Positions 18,599 to 27,657 are shown, counted from the stretch's first letter. The stretch: DNA of 64,000 bases from Sphingosinithalassobacter sp. CS137 (GCF_014334115.1 NZ_CP060494.1:3006501-3070500), one strand, 5' to 3'. Notes: generated from the letters alone by a model not told the origin. Numbers and translations: made by a program.

Positions 18599-19413
18599 TC
18601 ACAGACCAGCCCGAATCCATCCGGCCCGACTCGATCTGGCTCATCGGCTGCGGCAACATGGGCGGGGCGATGCTCCGCCGCTGGGTCGAGAGTGGTATCG
18701 ACGCGGCCCGATTCACGGTGATCGATCCCGGCACGCCGCAGCTTCCCGAAGGCGTGCGGCACGTCGCTGAGCCCCCCGAGGGGCTGCCTCAGGCGATGAT
18801 GCTCGGCGTCAAGCCGCAGCTGATCGACAAGGTCGCGCCGCTCTATGCCGGGCGCGGGCAGGTGCCGATCCTGCTGTCGATCCTCGCCGGCGTGGAGGAG
18901 GCGGCGCTCGCGAAGCGTTTCGACGCGCGAACCGTGGTGCGCGTGATGCCGAATCTGCCCGTGGCGCTCGGGAAGGGTGTGGTCGCGCTTTACACCAGCG
19001 GCGGCGAGGCGGCCGACCGGGACGCGACCGGCGCGCTGATGGATCCGCTTGGCCAGGTCGAATGGATCGAGAGCGAAGATCTGTTCCATGTGGTGACGGC
19101 GCTGGCGGGCAGCGGCCCCGGCTATGTCTATCGGTTCATCGACGCACTGGCGGCGGGCGCGGCCGAGCTCGGCCTGCCGCACGATCAGGCGCTGCGCTTC
19201 GCGACTGCGATGGTGGAAGGCGCCGCGGCGCTGGCGGGCGATGCGGATGCGACTCCGGGCGAACTCGCCGATCGTGTCGCCAGCCCTGGCGGAACGACGC
19301 GCGCGGGCATGGACGTGCTCGACGAGGGAGATGCGCTGAAGCGGCTGATGCGAGCGACGCTGGAGGCCGCGGCGACGCGCAGCGAGGATCTGGCCGGAGC
19401 CGCGCGCGGCTGA
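18595..19413 (+). CDS. proC: Pyrroline-5-carboxylate reductase
   Basis: NAD(P)H-dependent last step of proline synthesis. About 272 residues. Rossmann motif IGCGNMGGAML near the N-terminus, MLGVKPQ, VRVMPNLPVALGKG, and the C-terminal ALAGSGPGYVYRFIDALA and SPGGTTRAGM. Between the ybjN stop and the Rossmann motif there is no in-frame ATG, GTG or TTG. The best start is CTG at 18595, five nt after an AGGGAG site and overlapping the ybjN stop (CTGA). ATC at 18598 is an alternative. An ATG further in would cut the nucleotide-binding loop. Confidence 0.9.
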   Translation: MITDQPESIRPDSIWLIGCGNMGGAMLRRWVESGIDAARFTVIDPGTPQLPEGVRHVAEPPEGLPQAMMLGVKPQLIDKVAPLYAGRGQVPILLSILAGVEEAALAKRFDARTVVRVMPNLPVALGKGVVALYTSGGEAADRDATGALMDPLGQVEWIESEDLFHVVTALAGSGPGYVYRFIDALAAGAAELGLPHDQALRFATAMVEGAAALAGDADATPGELADRVASPGGTTRAGMDVLDEGDALKRLMRATLEAAATRSEDLAGAARG

Positions 19414-19492
19414 GAGCACCGGGCCGAGAGCTCGGGAACGTCGGTCCCGCCAAGGTGTTGAACCGCTTGACGGTACAGCACAGGAGGCGAGC

Positions 19493-20104
19493 ATGGCCAC
19501 GGCTACACGCGACAGCAACGGACGGTTCACCAGCAACGAAGCGCAGGAAGAGCACGGTCGCGGCCGCAGCCTCGGCGTGATCGGCGCCGCAGTGGCGGGT
19601 GGCGCGGCGATCGGCGCGCTCGCGATGCTCGGCCGCAAGGCCGCGGTCCAGGCGCCGACCGCACTCTCGGGCAATTGGGCCGAGGCGCTGGCAACCGAGC
19701 ACAAGGCAGTGCTCAAGCTGTTCGACGCTCTCGAAAAGACCACCGAAACCTCGACCGCCAAGCGCAACGTGATGCTGGCGCAGCTCAAGCATGCGCTGGT
19801 CAAGCACGATGTTCAGGAAGGCAACGTGATCTATCCCGCTCTGCGCGAGGCTGGCTATGCGGACGAAGCCGATCACCTGACCAAGGACCACGGCTATGTG
19901 AAGCAGTATCTCTACGAGCTGGAGATGACGCCGACCAGCTCGCCGGACTGGATCGTGACGCTGCGCAAGTTCCGCAGCGACATCGAGCGGCACATGCAGG
20001 AGGAAGAGACCGATCTCTTTCCGCGACTCCGCGCGCAGCTTTCCGAGGAAAAGAACAAGGCGCTGACCGCGACGATGAACAAGGAAGGCTTTAAGGTCGC
20101 CTGA
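19493..20104 (+). CDS. Hemerythrin-like HHE domain protein
   Basis: 203 residues. A Gly/Ala segment (LGVIGAAVAGGAAIGALAML, residues ~26-46) may sit in or on the membrane. The rest is a four-helix hemerythrin domain with di-iron ligand candidates in LATEHKAV, LKHALVKHDVQEGNVIYPAL, LTKDHGYVKQY and IERHMQEEETDLFPRL. Such proteins are tied to oxygen, NO or oxidative-stress responses. A good site (CAGGAGG) precedes the ATG. Single gene, ended by the hairpin at 20106-20137. Confidence 0.85.
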   Translation: MATATRDSNGRFTSNEAQEEHGRGRSLGVIGAAVAGGAAIGALAMLGRKAAVQAPTALSGNWAEALATEHKAVLKLFDALEKTTETSTAKRNVMLAQLKHALVKHDVQEGNVIYPALREAGYADEADHLTKDHGYVKQYLYELEMTPTSSPDWIVTLRKFRSDIERHMQEEETDLFPRLRAQLSEEKNKALTATMNKEGFKVA

Positions 20105-20105
20105 C

Positions 20106-20137
20106 CGCCGCGCCTTCTTCGACCGGGAAGACGCGGC
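20106..20137. terminator. Shared hairpin between the convergent hemerythrin and MarR genes
   Basis: Inverted repeat with GCCGCG (20107-20112) and CGCGGC (20132-20137) arms and further pairing of CTTC with GAAG inside. It sits in the 36-bp gap between convergent stops. There is no long T run on either side. Confidence 0.5.
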
Positions 20138-20140
20138 GCA

Positions 20141-20644
20141 TTAGCGGCCGAGTCCGGCGACGCGGCCGCGCTCTTCCTCGGGGATCAAGCCTTCCAGCAC
20201 TGCCCAGAAACCGCCTACCGCACCCTGGCCGGCGCTGGAATAAGCCGCCGAGAGCTTTTCGCGCAGCGCGTCGAACAGCTCGGCCTCCAGCGTCGTTCCG
20301 CTTTCTGTGAGGCGCAGCAGCCGCTGCCGCCTATCCTGCACGCCGGTGCGCGTTTCCACCAGCCCGCGCTCCGACAGATCCGTGAGAACCCGGCCGAGCG
20401 ACTGCTTGGTGATGGCGAGCAGCGCCAGCAGCTCGCTGACGGTGAGGTCCGGCTTGCGCGCGATGAAATAGAGCGCGCGATGATGCGCCCGGCCGAGCCC
20501 CGAAGTCGCCAGCCGCTCGTCGATCGATCGGGTGAGATGGCTATAGCCGAAATAGAGCAGCTCGATCCCGCGGCGGAGCTCGGGCTCGCGCAGGAAAAGG
20601 GGCGAGGCGGGAATTGGGGCAGCCATGTTGACCGATGTTGCCAC
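20141..20644 (-). CDS. MarR-family transcriptional regulator
   Basis: 167 residues. The winged HTH is seen in LTVSELLALLAITKQSLGRVLTDLSERGLVETRTGVQDRRQ, with the wing DRRQRLLRLT. The start is GTG at 20644 (AGG four nt upstream) or ATG at 20626. The gene is divergent from ilvE and its start region overlaps the probable ilvE promoter, so regulation of that promoter is possible. Ligand unknown. Confidence 0.88.
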   Translation of the reverse strand: MATSVNMAAPIPASPLFLREPELRRGIELLYFGYSHLTRSIDERLATSGLGRAHHRALYFIARKPDLTVSELLALLAITKQSLGRVLTDLSERGLVETRTGVQDRRQRLLRLTESGTTLEAELFDALREKLSAAYSSAGQGAVGGFWAVLEGLIPEEERGRVAGLGR

Positions 20645-20656
20645 TCTGCCTAGGTT
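20628..20656 (+). promoter_or_regulatory. Candidate ilvE promoter
   Basis: TTGACC (20628-20633), 17-bp spacer, TAGGTT (20651-20656). Good -35, weak -10. It overlaps the start codons of the divergent MarR gene. Confidence 0.45.
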
Positions 20657-20700
20657 CGCGCAACCCGAAGGCGCCCCGGTTCGCGAGAGAGGCGCCGTGC

Positions 20701-21819
20701 ATGATCCGGAGCCCTAGTCGCATGTCCGAAGCGTCGAATCCAACTTTCGCCTTCGAGCCGCATGCAAATCCGGTCCCGGCAAGCGAGCGAAGCGCGATCC
20801 TCGCCGATCCAGGCTTCGGCAAGGTCTTCACCGATCATATGGCGCTGATCCGCTATTCGGCGGACAAGGGCTGGCACGATGCGCAGATCACTGCCCGCCG
20901 GCCGCTCGAGCTCGATCCGGCATGCGCGGTGCTCCATTACGCGCAGGAGATTTTCGAGGGCATGAAGGCCTATCGCCTGCCCGACGGCGGCGCGGCGCTG
21001 TTTCGCCCCGATCGCAACGCCGCCCGTTTCCGCGAATCGGCCGAGCGGATGGCGATGGTGCCGCTGCCCGAGCCGCTGTTCCTCGAATCGGTCCGAGCAC
21101 TGGTGCGTGCCGATCGCGACTGGATTCCCGAAGCCGAGGGCGGGGCGCTCTATCTGCGGCCGTTCATGTTCGCCAGCGAAGTGTTCCTTGGGGTGAAGCC
21201 GGCCTCGGAATATCTCTATCTGGTCATCGCCTCGCCGGTCGGCGCCTATTTCAAGGGCGGTGCGCCGTCGGTCACGCTCTGGGTTTCGCAGGATTACACG
21301 CGCGCGGCACCTGGCGGCACGGGTGCGGCCAAATGCGGCGGCAACTATGCCGCGAGCCTGATCGCCCAGGCCGAAGCGATTCGCGAAGGATGCGACCAGG
21401 TGGTGTTCCTCGACGCGGCCGAGCGCCGTTATGTGGAGGAACTGGGCGGCATGAACCTGTTCTTCGTCTTTGACGACGGCACGATGATCACGCCGCCGCT
21501 GGGCGGCACGATCCTGCCGGGCATCACGCGCGATTCGGTGATCGCGCTGGCGCGCGACGCCGGGATCGCCGTCCGCGAGGAACCCTATTCGCTCGATCAA
21601 TGGCGCAGTGATGCGCAGAGCGGACGGCTGCGCGAGACCTTTGCCTGCGGGACGGCGGCGGTGATCACTGCGGTGGGAACGGTGCGCGGCGAGGGTTTCG
21701 AGTTCAGCATCGGCAACAAGGGGCCGGGCATGGTGACCGAGCAGCTGCGCGAGCGGCTCGTCGGCATCCAGCGCGGTACCGTCGCCGATCCGCACGGTTG
21801 GGTCGAAACGCTGTTCTAG
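20701..21819 (+). CDS. ilvE: Branched-chain amino acid aminotransferase
   Basis: PLP enzyme (fold IV) for the last step of Leu, Ile and Val synthesis and the first of their breakdown. 372 residues from ATG 20701, with AGAGAGG eight nt upstream; ATG 20722 is a close alternative. Signatures of the long BCAT type: HYAQEIFEGMKAYR, the PLP-lysine region GTGAAKCGGNYAASL, VEELGGMNLFFVF, and FACGTAAVITAVG. Cytoplasmic. Expressed from a promoter overlapping the MarR gene start. Confidence 0.94.
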   Translation: MIRSPSRMSEASNPTFAFEPHANPVPASERSAILADPGFGKVFTDHMALIRYSADKGWHDAQITARRPLELDPACAVLHYAQEIFEGMKAYRLPDGGAALFRPDRNAARFRESAERMAMVPLPEPLFLESVRALVRADRDWIPEAEGGALYLRPFMFASEVFLGVKPASEYLYLVIASPVGAYFKGGAPSVTLWVSQDYTRAAPGGTGAAKCGGNYAASLIAQAEAIREGCDQVVFLDAAERRYVEELGGMNLFFVFDDGTMITPPLGGTILPGITRDSVIALARDAGIAVREEPYSLDQWRSDAQSGRLRETFACGTAAVITAVGTVRGEGFEFSIGNKGPGMVTEQLRERLVGIQRGTVADPHGWVETLF

Positions 21820-21889
21820 GTGCGGAGGCGAGGCGCACCCCCTTCCATCCGCCGCCCGCGGCTCTATAAGCGCAAGCCCACGCCGATGC

Positions 21890-21964
21890 TGGGGCGTCGC
21901 CAAGTGGTAAGGCAGCGGCTTTTGGTGCCGCCATTCGCAGGTTCGAATCCTGCCGCCCCAGCCA
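21890..21964 (+). tRNA. tRNA-Gln (TTG anticodon)
   Basis: Complete cloverleaf. The acceptor stem TGGGGCG pairs with CGCCCCA. The anticodon stem GCGGC/GCCGC holds the loop TTTTGGT with anticodon TTG. The T arm is GCAGGTTCGAATCCTGC. The 3' CCA is encoded. The only RNA gene seen in the window. Confidence 0.97.
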
Positions 21965-22126
21965 GTCGTCGTGATTCCCCGGTTCCGGTCGCTTATGGAA
22001 CCTCGCGTTGGCGACGGGTGCTGGCCATCGGCGCTCGCTCCAGCGCGATGATTGTCTTCGATCGCTGAAAAATCGTGCTGTTCCCGCACGATAGCAGGTT
22101 GCAACCGCCGCGGCGGCGGAATAGCT

Positions 22127-22474
22127 GTGGCTCCCGTGAAGAATGATTTGATTGCCGCAGTCGACCGCGCCTCGGATTTCCTGAAGGCGCTTTCGGGCCG
22201 AAGCAGATTGTTGCTGCTCTGCCATCTTCTGGAGGGCGAGAAGTCGGTCGGCGAGCTCGCCCGGCTGACGGAGGCGCGCGATACCGCCGTCTCGCAGCAA
22301 CTCGCGCTGCTCCGGCGCGAGGGGATGGTGCGCGCGCGCCGGTCGGGCCAGACGATGTATTATTCGCTGTCCAGCAAGGACGCCGAACGCATGCTGGAGA
22401 TGCTGCACGGCATGTTCTGCGCCGATGCGGTCGTGGTGACGAGCCAACCCGCGCTGCGCGACGCGGTCAGCTAG
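22127..22474 (+). CDS. ArsR-family winged-helix regulator
   Basis: 115 residues from a GTG at 22127 with GGCGGA six nt upstream. The HTH lies in EGEKSVGELARLTEARDTAVSQQLALLRREGMVRARRSGQTMYYSL. There is no metal-binding ELCVCDL box, but it ends HGMFCADAVV with one Cys, so a sulfide or redox-type sensor (BigR/SqrR-like) is possible. The longer frame from 22052 lacks a site. It overlaps the convergent PfkB gene by 8 bp. Confidence 0.8.
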   Translation: MAPVKNDLIAAVDRASDFLKALSGRSRLLLLCHLLEGEKSVGELARLTEARDTAVSQQLALLRREGMVRARRSGQTMYYSLSSKDAERMLEMLHGMFCADAVVVTSQPALRDAVS

Positions 22475-23393
22475 CGCCTGCGGCGAGCCGCTCGACGTCG
22501 GCGCGGCGGACGAGTTCGGTCGCGGGCGTCATCAGCGCGGCCGCGCCCGCGGCAATCCCGTATCGGACCGCCTCGCGTACCGACTTCCCCTGCGACAACG
22601 CCAGAGTGATTGCGCCGACCATCGAATCGCCCGCCCCGACGGCGCTCGCGATCGGGACTTCGATCGCCGGAAAATGCTCGACGCCTTCGTTCGTCACCAG
22701 CAGCGCGCCCCGTTCGGCCAGCGAAACGACGATCGATTGGGCGAACCCGCGGGCGAGCAGCTCGCGTGCGGCGGCCGCTTCATCCTCCGCCCCGATCAAC
22801 GGGCGTCCGGTCACCGCTTCGAGTTCGCTGCGGCTCGGCTTTATCAGGAAAGCGCCGGCGCCTTCCGATGCCTTCAGCGCGGCGCCCGAGGTGTCGAGGA
22901 TCAGCCGCGCGCCCATTTGGCGCGCGGCCGCCGCGACGTTGCAATAGAAATCGGGCGCGACGCCGGGAGGCAGGCTGCCGCTGGCGACGATCCACTGTGG
23001 CGGGCCAGGCAGTGCGGCGAGCGCATCGAGCAGCCGTGCCTGCTCCGCAGCGGCGAGTTCAGGGCCGGGGAGGACGAAGCGGTATTGAAGGCCGCTCCCG
23101 GTTTCGTCGATCGTGATGCTCTCGCGCGTGTCGCCCGCGATCGGCACTGCATGGACGGGAACCGCCGCATCGCGCAGCAGGGCCTCGACCCGTGCTCCGG
23201 TCGGCCCGCCGGCAGGGAAGACGGCAATGGCCTCGCCGCCCAGCGCGTGGAGAACACGCGTGACGTTGATGCCGCCGCCGCCGGGATCATAACGCGCCGC
23301 CGTGCAGCGCAGCTTGTTCGTCGGGCGCACCTCGGGCGTGCCGGTCGTCACGTCCAATGCAGGATTCATTGTGAGCGTTGCGATCGTGGTCAT
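22467..23393 (-). CDS. PfkB-family sugar kinase (phosphofructokinase-type)
   Basis: 308 residues. N-terminus TIATLTMNPALDVTTGTPEV and DPGGGGINVTRVLHALGGE match the 1-phosphofructokinase/6-phosphofructokinase-2 branch. The catalytic base region reads VGAGDSMVGAI. The exact substrate (fructose 6-phosphate, fructose 1-phosphate or tagatose 6-phosphate) cannot be set; no PTS gene is adjacent, which favours a PfkB-like 6-phosphofructokinase. Sphingomonads often rely on Entner-Doudoroff, so this may be a side activity. Confidence 0.85.
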   Translation of the reverse strand: MTTIATLTMNPALDVTTGTPEVRPTNKLRCTAARYDPGGGGINVTRVLHALGGEAIAVFPAGGPTGARVEALLRDAAVPVHAVPIAGDTRESITIDETGSGLQYRFVLPGPELAAAEQARLLDALAALPGPPQWIVASGSLPPGVAPDFYCNVAAAARQMGARLILDTSGAALKASEGAGAFLIKPSRSELEAVTGRPLIGAEDEAAAARELLARGFAQSIVVSLAERGALLVTNEGVEHFPAIEVPIASAVGAGDSMVGAITLALSQGKSVREAVRYGIAAGAAALMTPATELVRRADVERLAAGAS

Positions 23394-23426
23394 GGCCCGG
23401 GGGCTAGGCAGGCGAGGGGCCTGGGG

Positions 23427-24983
23427 TCAAGCGCGGGTCGGCCGATCGAGGATCGCGCGCACTGCCGCGATGACGCGATCGATCGGCCGGTTCACGCGGA
23501 TCCGGTGCCAGCCGGAGAGATCGCCGGTCGAGCGGCGCGATTGCTCGCGCGCGATTTCGGGCCCGGCGTCCGAGGCGTCGCCGGTGCGGCCGCTCACGCG
23601 CGCCACACGCTCATGCTCCGGCGCCTCGAGCCAGATGCCGGTAAACGGCAGGCGGCTGCGGTCCGCCAGGATTTCGGCGACTTCGCGCTCATGCCGGCGG
23701 TGGAAAACCGCGTCGAGGATCACTCCGGTGCCGCAGCCGAGATGGTCCTCGGCCGATTCGAACAGCGCCTCATAGGTCTCGGCCGCCGCCGCGCTGGTGT
23801 AGCTCGAAGGCGGCAGCCGCGTCTCCGGAGCGACGCCGGCGAGACGCTTGCGGAAAACATCGCTTCGGAGCACGCGCGCGCCGGGCACGCGCCCGATCCG
23901 GGCGCCGACGGCGCGAGCGATGGTCGTTTTGCCCGTGCCAGAGAGGCCGCCGATCGCGACCAGCCGCGGCGGCACGGCCAGGAGCGCCGCGCGTGCGAAA
24001 GCGAGATACCCCTGGGCGTCCTCGGCGGCACTGGAATCGCCGTTGCGGAGGCTTTCCGCGGCGCGGACATGGGCACGGATCGCGGCACGCACCGAAACGA
24101 ACAGCGGCAGCAGCGCATAGCCCGAGGCGCCCTGCGGCGCGACGTCGAGATAGCGGTTGGCGACGATGTTCGCCTCGGCCGCCATTCCCCGGTGCCACAG
24201 GTCCATCAGCAGGAACGCGACGTCGTAGAGAATGTCGGTGGTCGCGAGCTGCTCGTCGAACTCGAGGCAGTCGAACAGCACCGGCTCGCCGTCGATCAGC
24301 GCGATGTTGCGCAGGTGCAGATCGCCATGGCCGCGCCGAACGCGCCCGCCACGCGCGCGTGCGTCGAGCCGATCGGCATGACGGTTCAGCTCGGTGCGCT
24401 GCGCGGCGTCGAGCGCTGCGACTTCGGCGGGATCGAGCAGTTCGGAGACGGCGGCGAAGCTTTCGGCATTGCCGTCCAGGATCTGCCGGATTGCGGCGGC
24501 GCCTTCGATCCGGGAGGGCTCGGCGCGCGCATGCAGCTCCTGAATCCTGTCGGTGAGGCGGAGCAGCGTCGCCGTGTCGATCCACCCGCCGGCGGCCTGC
24601 TTCTCGAGAAGCGCGTCGTCGGGGAAGCGCACCATTTCCAGCACCCAATCGACCGGCTCACCCTCACCGCCCAGCTCCAGGCCACCGTCGGCCATGCGCA
24701 CGATCGGATGAACCGCGCGGTAGAGCGCTGGCGCGGTGCGGCGATTGAGCGCCAGCTCGGCGTCGAGCGCCGCACGGCGCCGTTCCGGCGTGGAGAAATC
24801 GAGATAGGGAAAGCGCACCGCACGCTTCATCTTCCAGGCACGGTCGGCGGTCAGGAAGACATGCGCGGCATGTGTTTCGAGATGCTCTGGGCGTACGCCA
24901 CCGAAGGCGGCGCCCCCGGCGAGGAAAGCGACTGCTTTCGCGTGCGTCTCTCGTGATTCCCCCTCCGCCGGGCCCGCGGCCAT
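23427..24983 (-). CDS. Fusion of APH-like kinase and P-loop kinase domains
   Basis: 518 residues. N-terminal half: aminoglycoside phosphotransferase-like fold with the catalytic loop RRGHGDLHLRNI and the metal site LFDCLEFDEQL. C-terminal ~170 residues: a P-loop kinase domain with GGLSGTGKTTIARAVGARIG and LRSDVFRKRL. This bifunctional architecture is widespread in proteobacteria but its physiological substrate is not established. A role in antibiotic resistance should not be assumed. It lies 33 bp upstream of the PfkB gene on the same strand. Confidence 0.85.
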   Translation of the reverse strand: MAAGPAEGESRETHAKAVAFLAGGAAFGGVRPEHLETHAAHVFLTADRAWKMKRAVRFPYLDFSTPERRRAALDAELALNRRTAPALYRAVHPIVRMADGGLELGGEGEPVDWVLEMVRFPDDALLEKQAAGGWIDTATLLRLTDRIQELHARAEPSRIEGAAAIRQILDGNAESFAAVSELLDPAEVAALDAAQRTELNRHADRLDARARGGRVRRGHGDLHLRNIALIDGEPVLFDCLEFDEQLATTDILYDVAFLLMDLWHRGMAAEANIVANRYLDVAPQGASGYALLPLFVSVRAAIRAHVRAAESLRNGDSSAAEDAQGYLAFARAALLAVPPRLVAIGGLSGTGKTTIARAVGARIGRVPGARVLRSDVFRKRLAGVAPETRLPPSSYTSAAAAETYEALFESAEDHLGCGTGVILDAVFHRRHEREVAEILADRSRLPFTGIWLEAPEHERVARVSGRTGDASDAGPEIAREQSRRSTGDLSGWHRIRVNRPIDRVIAAVRAILDRPTRA

Positions 24984-25166
24984 TCAGCTACTCCGCGCGA
25001 ACGGAATCTTGCGGCTGCGCGCCTCGGCGTTCGCTCCCCCGGCGCGTGTGCGTGTGCCGACCGCAGAAACGCTGGGCTGGGTGCGGCGAATCGGCGCTAG
25101 GCTGTCTCTGCCCATAGAACCAGCCTTGTCGCGGCGACAGACTTTTCGATGTGGCCGCGCGGTGCC

Positions 25167-25394
25167 TCACGCAAAGAGCGCGCGCTCGCCCGTGTCCTCG
25201 ATCGGCTCGGGGACGTGCAGCTCGTGCACGTCATCCGCGTGATGCTGCGTCGCTGTCGGGCGGGGGAGCCACCAGCCGCCGAGCATCGCATCGCACCACG
25301 CGGCGAAGAACATCGCAGGCATCAGCGCCGCGGTTTGCGCCTGTTCCATCAACTGCGCGTGGACCGTTGCGCCTGGGGGCAAGTCGCTGGACAT
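25167..25394 (-). CDS. Small conserved-looking protein, unknown
   Basis: 75 residues from ATG 25394, with AAGGAG eight nt upstream. It has a hydrophobic Trp/Met-rich helix (LMPAMFFAAWCDAMLGGWWL) and a hydrophilic tail rich in His, Asp and Glu. Possibly a membrane-associated or phasin-like small protein. It stands alone between the fusion kinase and the patatin gene. I do not recognise the family. Confidence 0.55.
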   Translation of the reverse strand: MSSDLPPGATVHAQLMEQAQTAALMPAMFFAAWCDAMLGGWWLPRPTATQHHADDVHELHVPEPIEDTGERALFA

Positions 25395-25538
25395 GGCGGG
25401 ACTCCTTCGTCGATCGGGCAGCAAGGCTAGGATGGGCCGGTTGCCGCGACTATCGGGAAACAGCCGTACCTCATCACGGCCCGACGGGCAGCGGCCAGGA
25501 TGCAGGGCGCCCGGCTGATGCGACGAACTGCTACCGGC

Positions 25539-26831
25539 TCATTGCGGCGCGGTCGCGATCGACGAGAGATGTATCCACGGATCGCGCGCCGAGGCTGCTC
25601 GCGCGCGGCCGAAACGCCGCAGGCACTGCATGAATTCGGGATCGAACATCACGGACGGAGGCTTTTCGCACGCGCGGCCCGGAGAACTCCATCCGTCCGC
25701 CGTCACCAGCCGCAGCGGTCCGCTCGGATGTTCCAGGCGAATCGCGGCGATCGAACCCACTTCGAGCTCGTTGACGACGATCGCCTCCGCTCGCAGCGCC
25801 GCCGACAATGCGCCGCCGCTCGTGTCGATGCCCGGATCCGCCTCGACGGTGGTCGGGCCGTTCCGCACGACATAGATCGGCAGTCGCGCCTCCTCCGAGG
25901 GGATTGGCCGGCCGGGATTGAGACTTTCCTCGATCTCCAGCGCCGCCTTGGCGGATGCCGCGACGCTCGCTTCGAATACCGAGGCGCGAACGCCGCCGTC
26001 GAAATAGGTTTCGCCTTCGATTTGCACGGGCTCGAAGAACACCGGCATCGCCGCGGAGGCCAGCGCGGCGCCGGTGAGGCAGGCGCGGGCGCGGCGGCGG
26101 GGCAGCTGAGCGACTTCGACGGCGTCGACATACTGGAATTTGCCCGACGCAGCGTTGACGAAGCCGAGCAGCACGGACTTGCGCCCGTCGAGCGCACGGA
26201 TCGCATCGAGCATGCACGGGCGCGCTGGGTCGTCGATCACCGCATCGGGGCAGAGCGCCTCGGCAATGCGCTGCTCAAGCGGGCGCAGGCCGGCGATCGA
26301 ACCACGGAACAGCGCCTGCCACTCGGGCCGCCTGTTCACGACATCCTGTTCGCGTGCGGGGGAATAGGCGGCGATCAGCGCGTCCCATGCCTCGGGGGTG
26401 TCGACTGCGACGAAGAGCGACTGGAGCGCACCGGTGCTCACTCCGGTGATCAAGACGAATTCGGGCAAGCGGCCGCTGGCGTGCATCGCTTCCAGGAAGC
26501 CAGCGCCGAAGGCACCCCATTGCCCGCCGCCGGAGAGCAGCAGCACCGCTTCGCCCGGCGCCGCCGTCGTCAGCATCGCGTCCGGCCGCGCCCGTTGCAG
26601 TGCAGGGCGCACGAGACGGTGAATCCGCCGGTCGAGATCGCTCGCCGCCGAACCGGCCTGCGATGCGGCGAGCGCATCGGCAGACGCCTGGCGCTGTATC
26701 TCTCGCTGCAGTGTCGAGGGCGGCAGATCGTGACGAAGCGACGCGAACTCAGGGCAATTGACCGAGAGCGCGCCGCCGCTGCACCCTCCAAGCAGCATCG
26801 CGAACAGGCAGGCAAGGATCAGCGCGCGCAT
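25539..26831 (-). CDS. Patatin-like phospholipase, lipoprotein
   Basis: 430 residues. The lipobox LLGGCSG anchors it to the envelope. Patatin signatures: oxyanion LLLSGGGQWGAFGAGFLEAM, nucleophile ITGVSTGAL (GxSxG), catalytic Asp in TYFDGGVRASVF. Family members hydrolyse acyl esters of phospholipids. Acting on membrane lipids in the periplasm or outer membrane is inferred from the lipobox. Monocistronic. Confidence 0.9.
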   Translation of the reverse strand: MRALILACLFAMLLGGCSGGALSVNCPEFASLRHDLPPSTLQREIQRQASADALAASQAGSAASDLDRRIHRLVRPALQRARPDAMLTTAAPGEAVLLLSGGGQWGAFGAGFLEAMHASGRLPEFVLITGVSTGALQSLFVAVDTPEAWDALIAAYSPAREQDVVNRRPEWQALFRGSIAGLRPLEQRIAEALCPDAVIDDPARPCMLDAIRALDGRKSVLLGFVNAASGKFQYVDAVEVAQLPRRRARACLTGAALASAAMPVFFEPVQIEGETYFDGGVRASVFEASVAASAKAALEIEESLNPGRPIPSEEARLPIYVVRNGPTTVEADPGIDTSGGALSAALRAEAIVVNELEVGSIAAIRLEHPSGPLRLVTADGWSSPGRACEKPPSVMFDPEFMQCLRRFGRARAASARDPWIHLSSIATAPQ

Positions 26832-26991
26832 CGACTCTCCCCCCGAGAGATCATTTGGCGTTGCCGGACGGCACGATTGTCGGCTCTGTCCGATGTGGCT
26901 GCGGCCCGGAGCGCAGCATAACGGCGGGTGCTGACGGACGCCAGAAGGGGATCACGCCGTTTCGGACGTGCCGTTCTGCAGCGCCCGCTGC

Positions 26992-27657
26992 TCAGAGCGA
27001 CCGCAGATGCTCGCGGATTTCGGCGGCGATGGTTTCCGGCGGGCGCATCGCGCCATCGCTGCTGGCATGCACGATGCGCCAGGGCCCCAACAGGCCGGCG
27101 GCGACCATCGCTTCATAGTTGGTGCGGACGCGCAGCTGGAGCGCGGCATCCGCCTCATGCTCGTCGTAGCGGCGGTCGGTGTAGCTGCGTTTGCGTTTCT
27201 GGAGAATCAGCGCCTTGGCGATCTCCCACGGCGTATCGAGGTAGATGCTGAGATCCGGGCGCGGCAGCACGAACTGCCGGGTTTCGAGTGCTAGGATCCA
27301 CTCCATCATCGCCCGCGCTTCGCCTTCCGGCTCCTTCGCCGCCTGATACGCCATGTTGGAGGCGATGTAGCGATCGAAGACCACGACATCATGCGCGTCA
27401 GCCGCTTCGGCGATGGCGCGGCGCCACTCCAGCCGATCGAGCGCATAGAGCACGGCGGCAGCCTGTGTGGAAACCGGCACGGGAAGCTCGCCCGCAAGGA
27501 ACTTCCCGAGCGTCACTCCCGCCACCGTCTCGGCATAGCGGGGGAAGGCGATCATCGTCGCACGCGTGCCCGCGGCGTTCAGCTGCTCGCAGAGCAGGGT
27601 CGAAGCGGTGTTCTTGCCGACGCCGTCGGCGCCTTCGATGGCGACGAGGATGCCCAT
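26992..27657 (-). CDS. tmk: Thymidylate kinase-like protein
   Basis: 221 residues. Phosphorylates dTMP to dTDP. The P-loop reads EGADGVGKNTASTL (GKNT instead of the common GKST/GKTT). AFPRYAETVAG, the DR-type motif VVFDRYIASNMAYQAA and a lid-like KRKRSYTDRRYDEHE are visible. The AFPRY segment and the GKNT loop resemble actinobacterial Tmk more than the usual proteobacterial form, so this may be a second or alternative dTMP kinase. ATG 27657 is chosen; longer frames have no support. Confidence 0.82.
   Translation of the reverse strand: MGILVAIEGADGVGKNTASTLLCEQLNAAGTRATMIAFPRYAETVAGVTLGKFLAGELPVPVSTQAAAVLYALDRLEWRRAIAEAADAHDVVVFDRYIASNMAYQAAKEPEGEARAMMEWILALETRQFVLPRPDLSIYLDTPWEIAKALILQKRKRSYTDRRYDEHEADAALQLRVRTNYEAMVAAGLLGPWRIVHASSDGAMRPPETIAAEIREHLRSL

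Noticed and set aside
23427..24983. Aminoglycoside resistance gene
   Set aside because: The APH-like domain is fused to a P-loop kinase, a widespread chromosomal architecture. There is no mobile context, so resistance is not supported.
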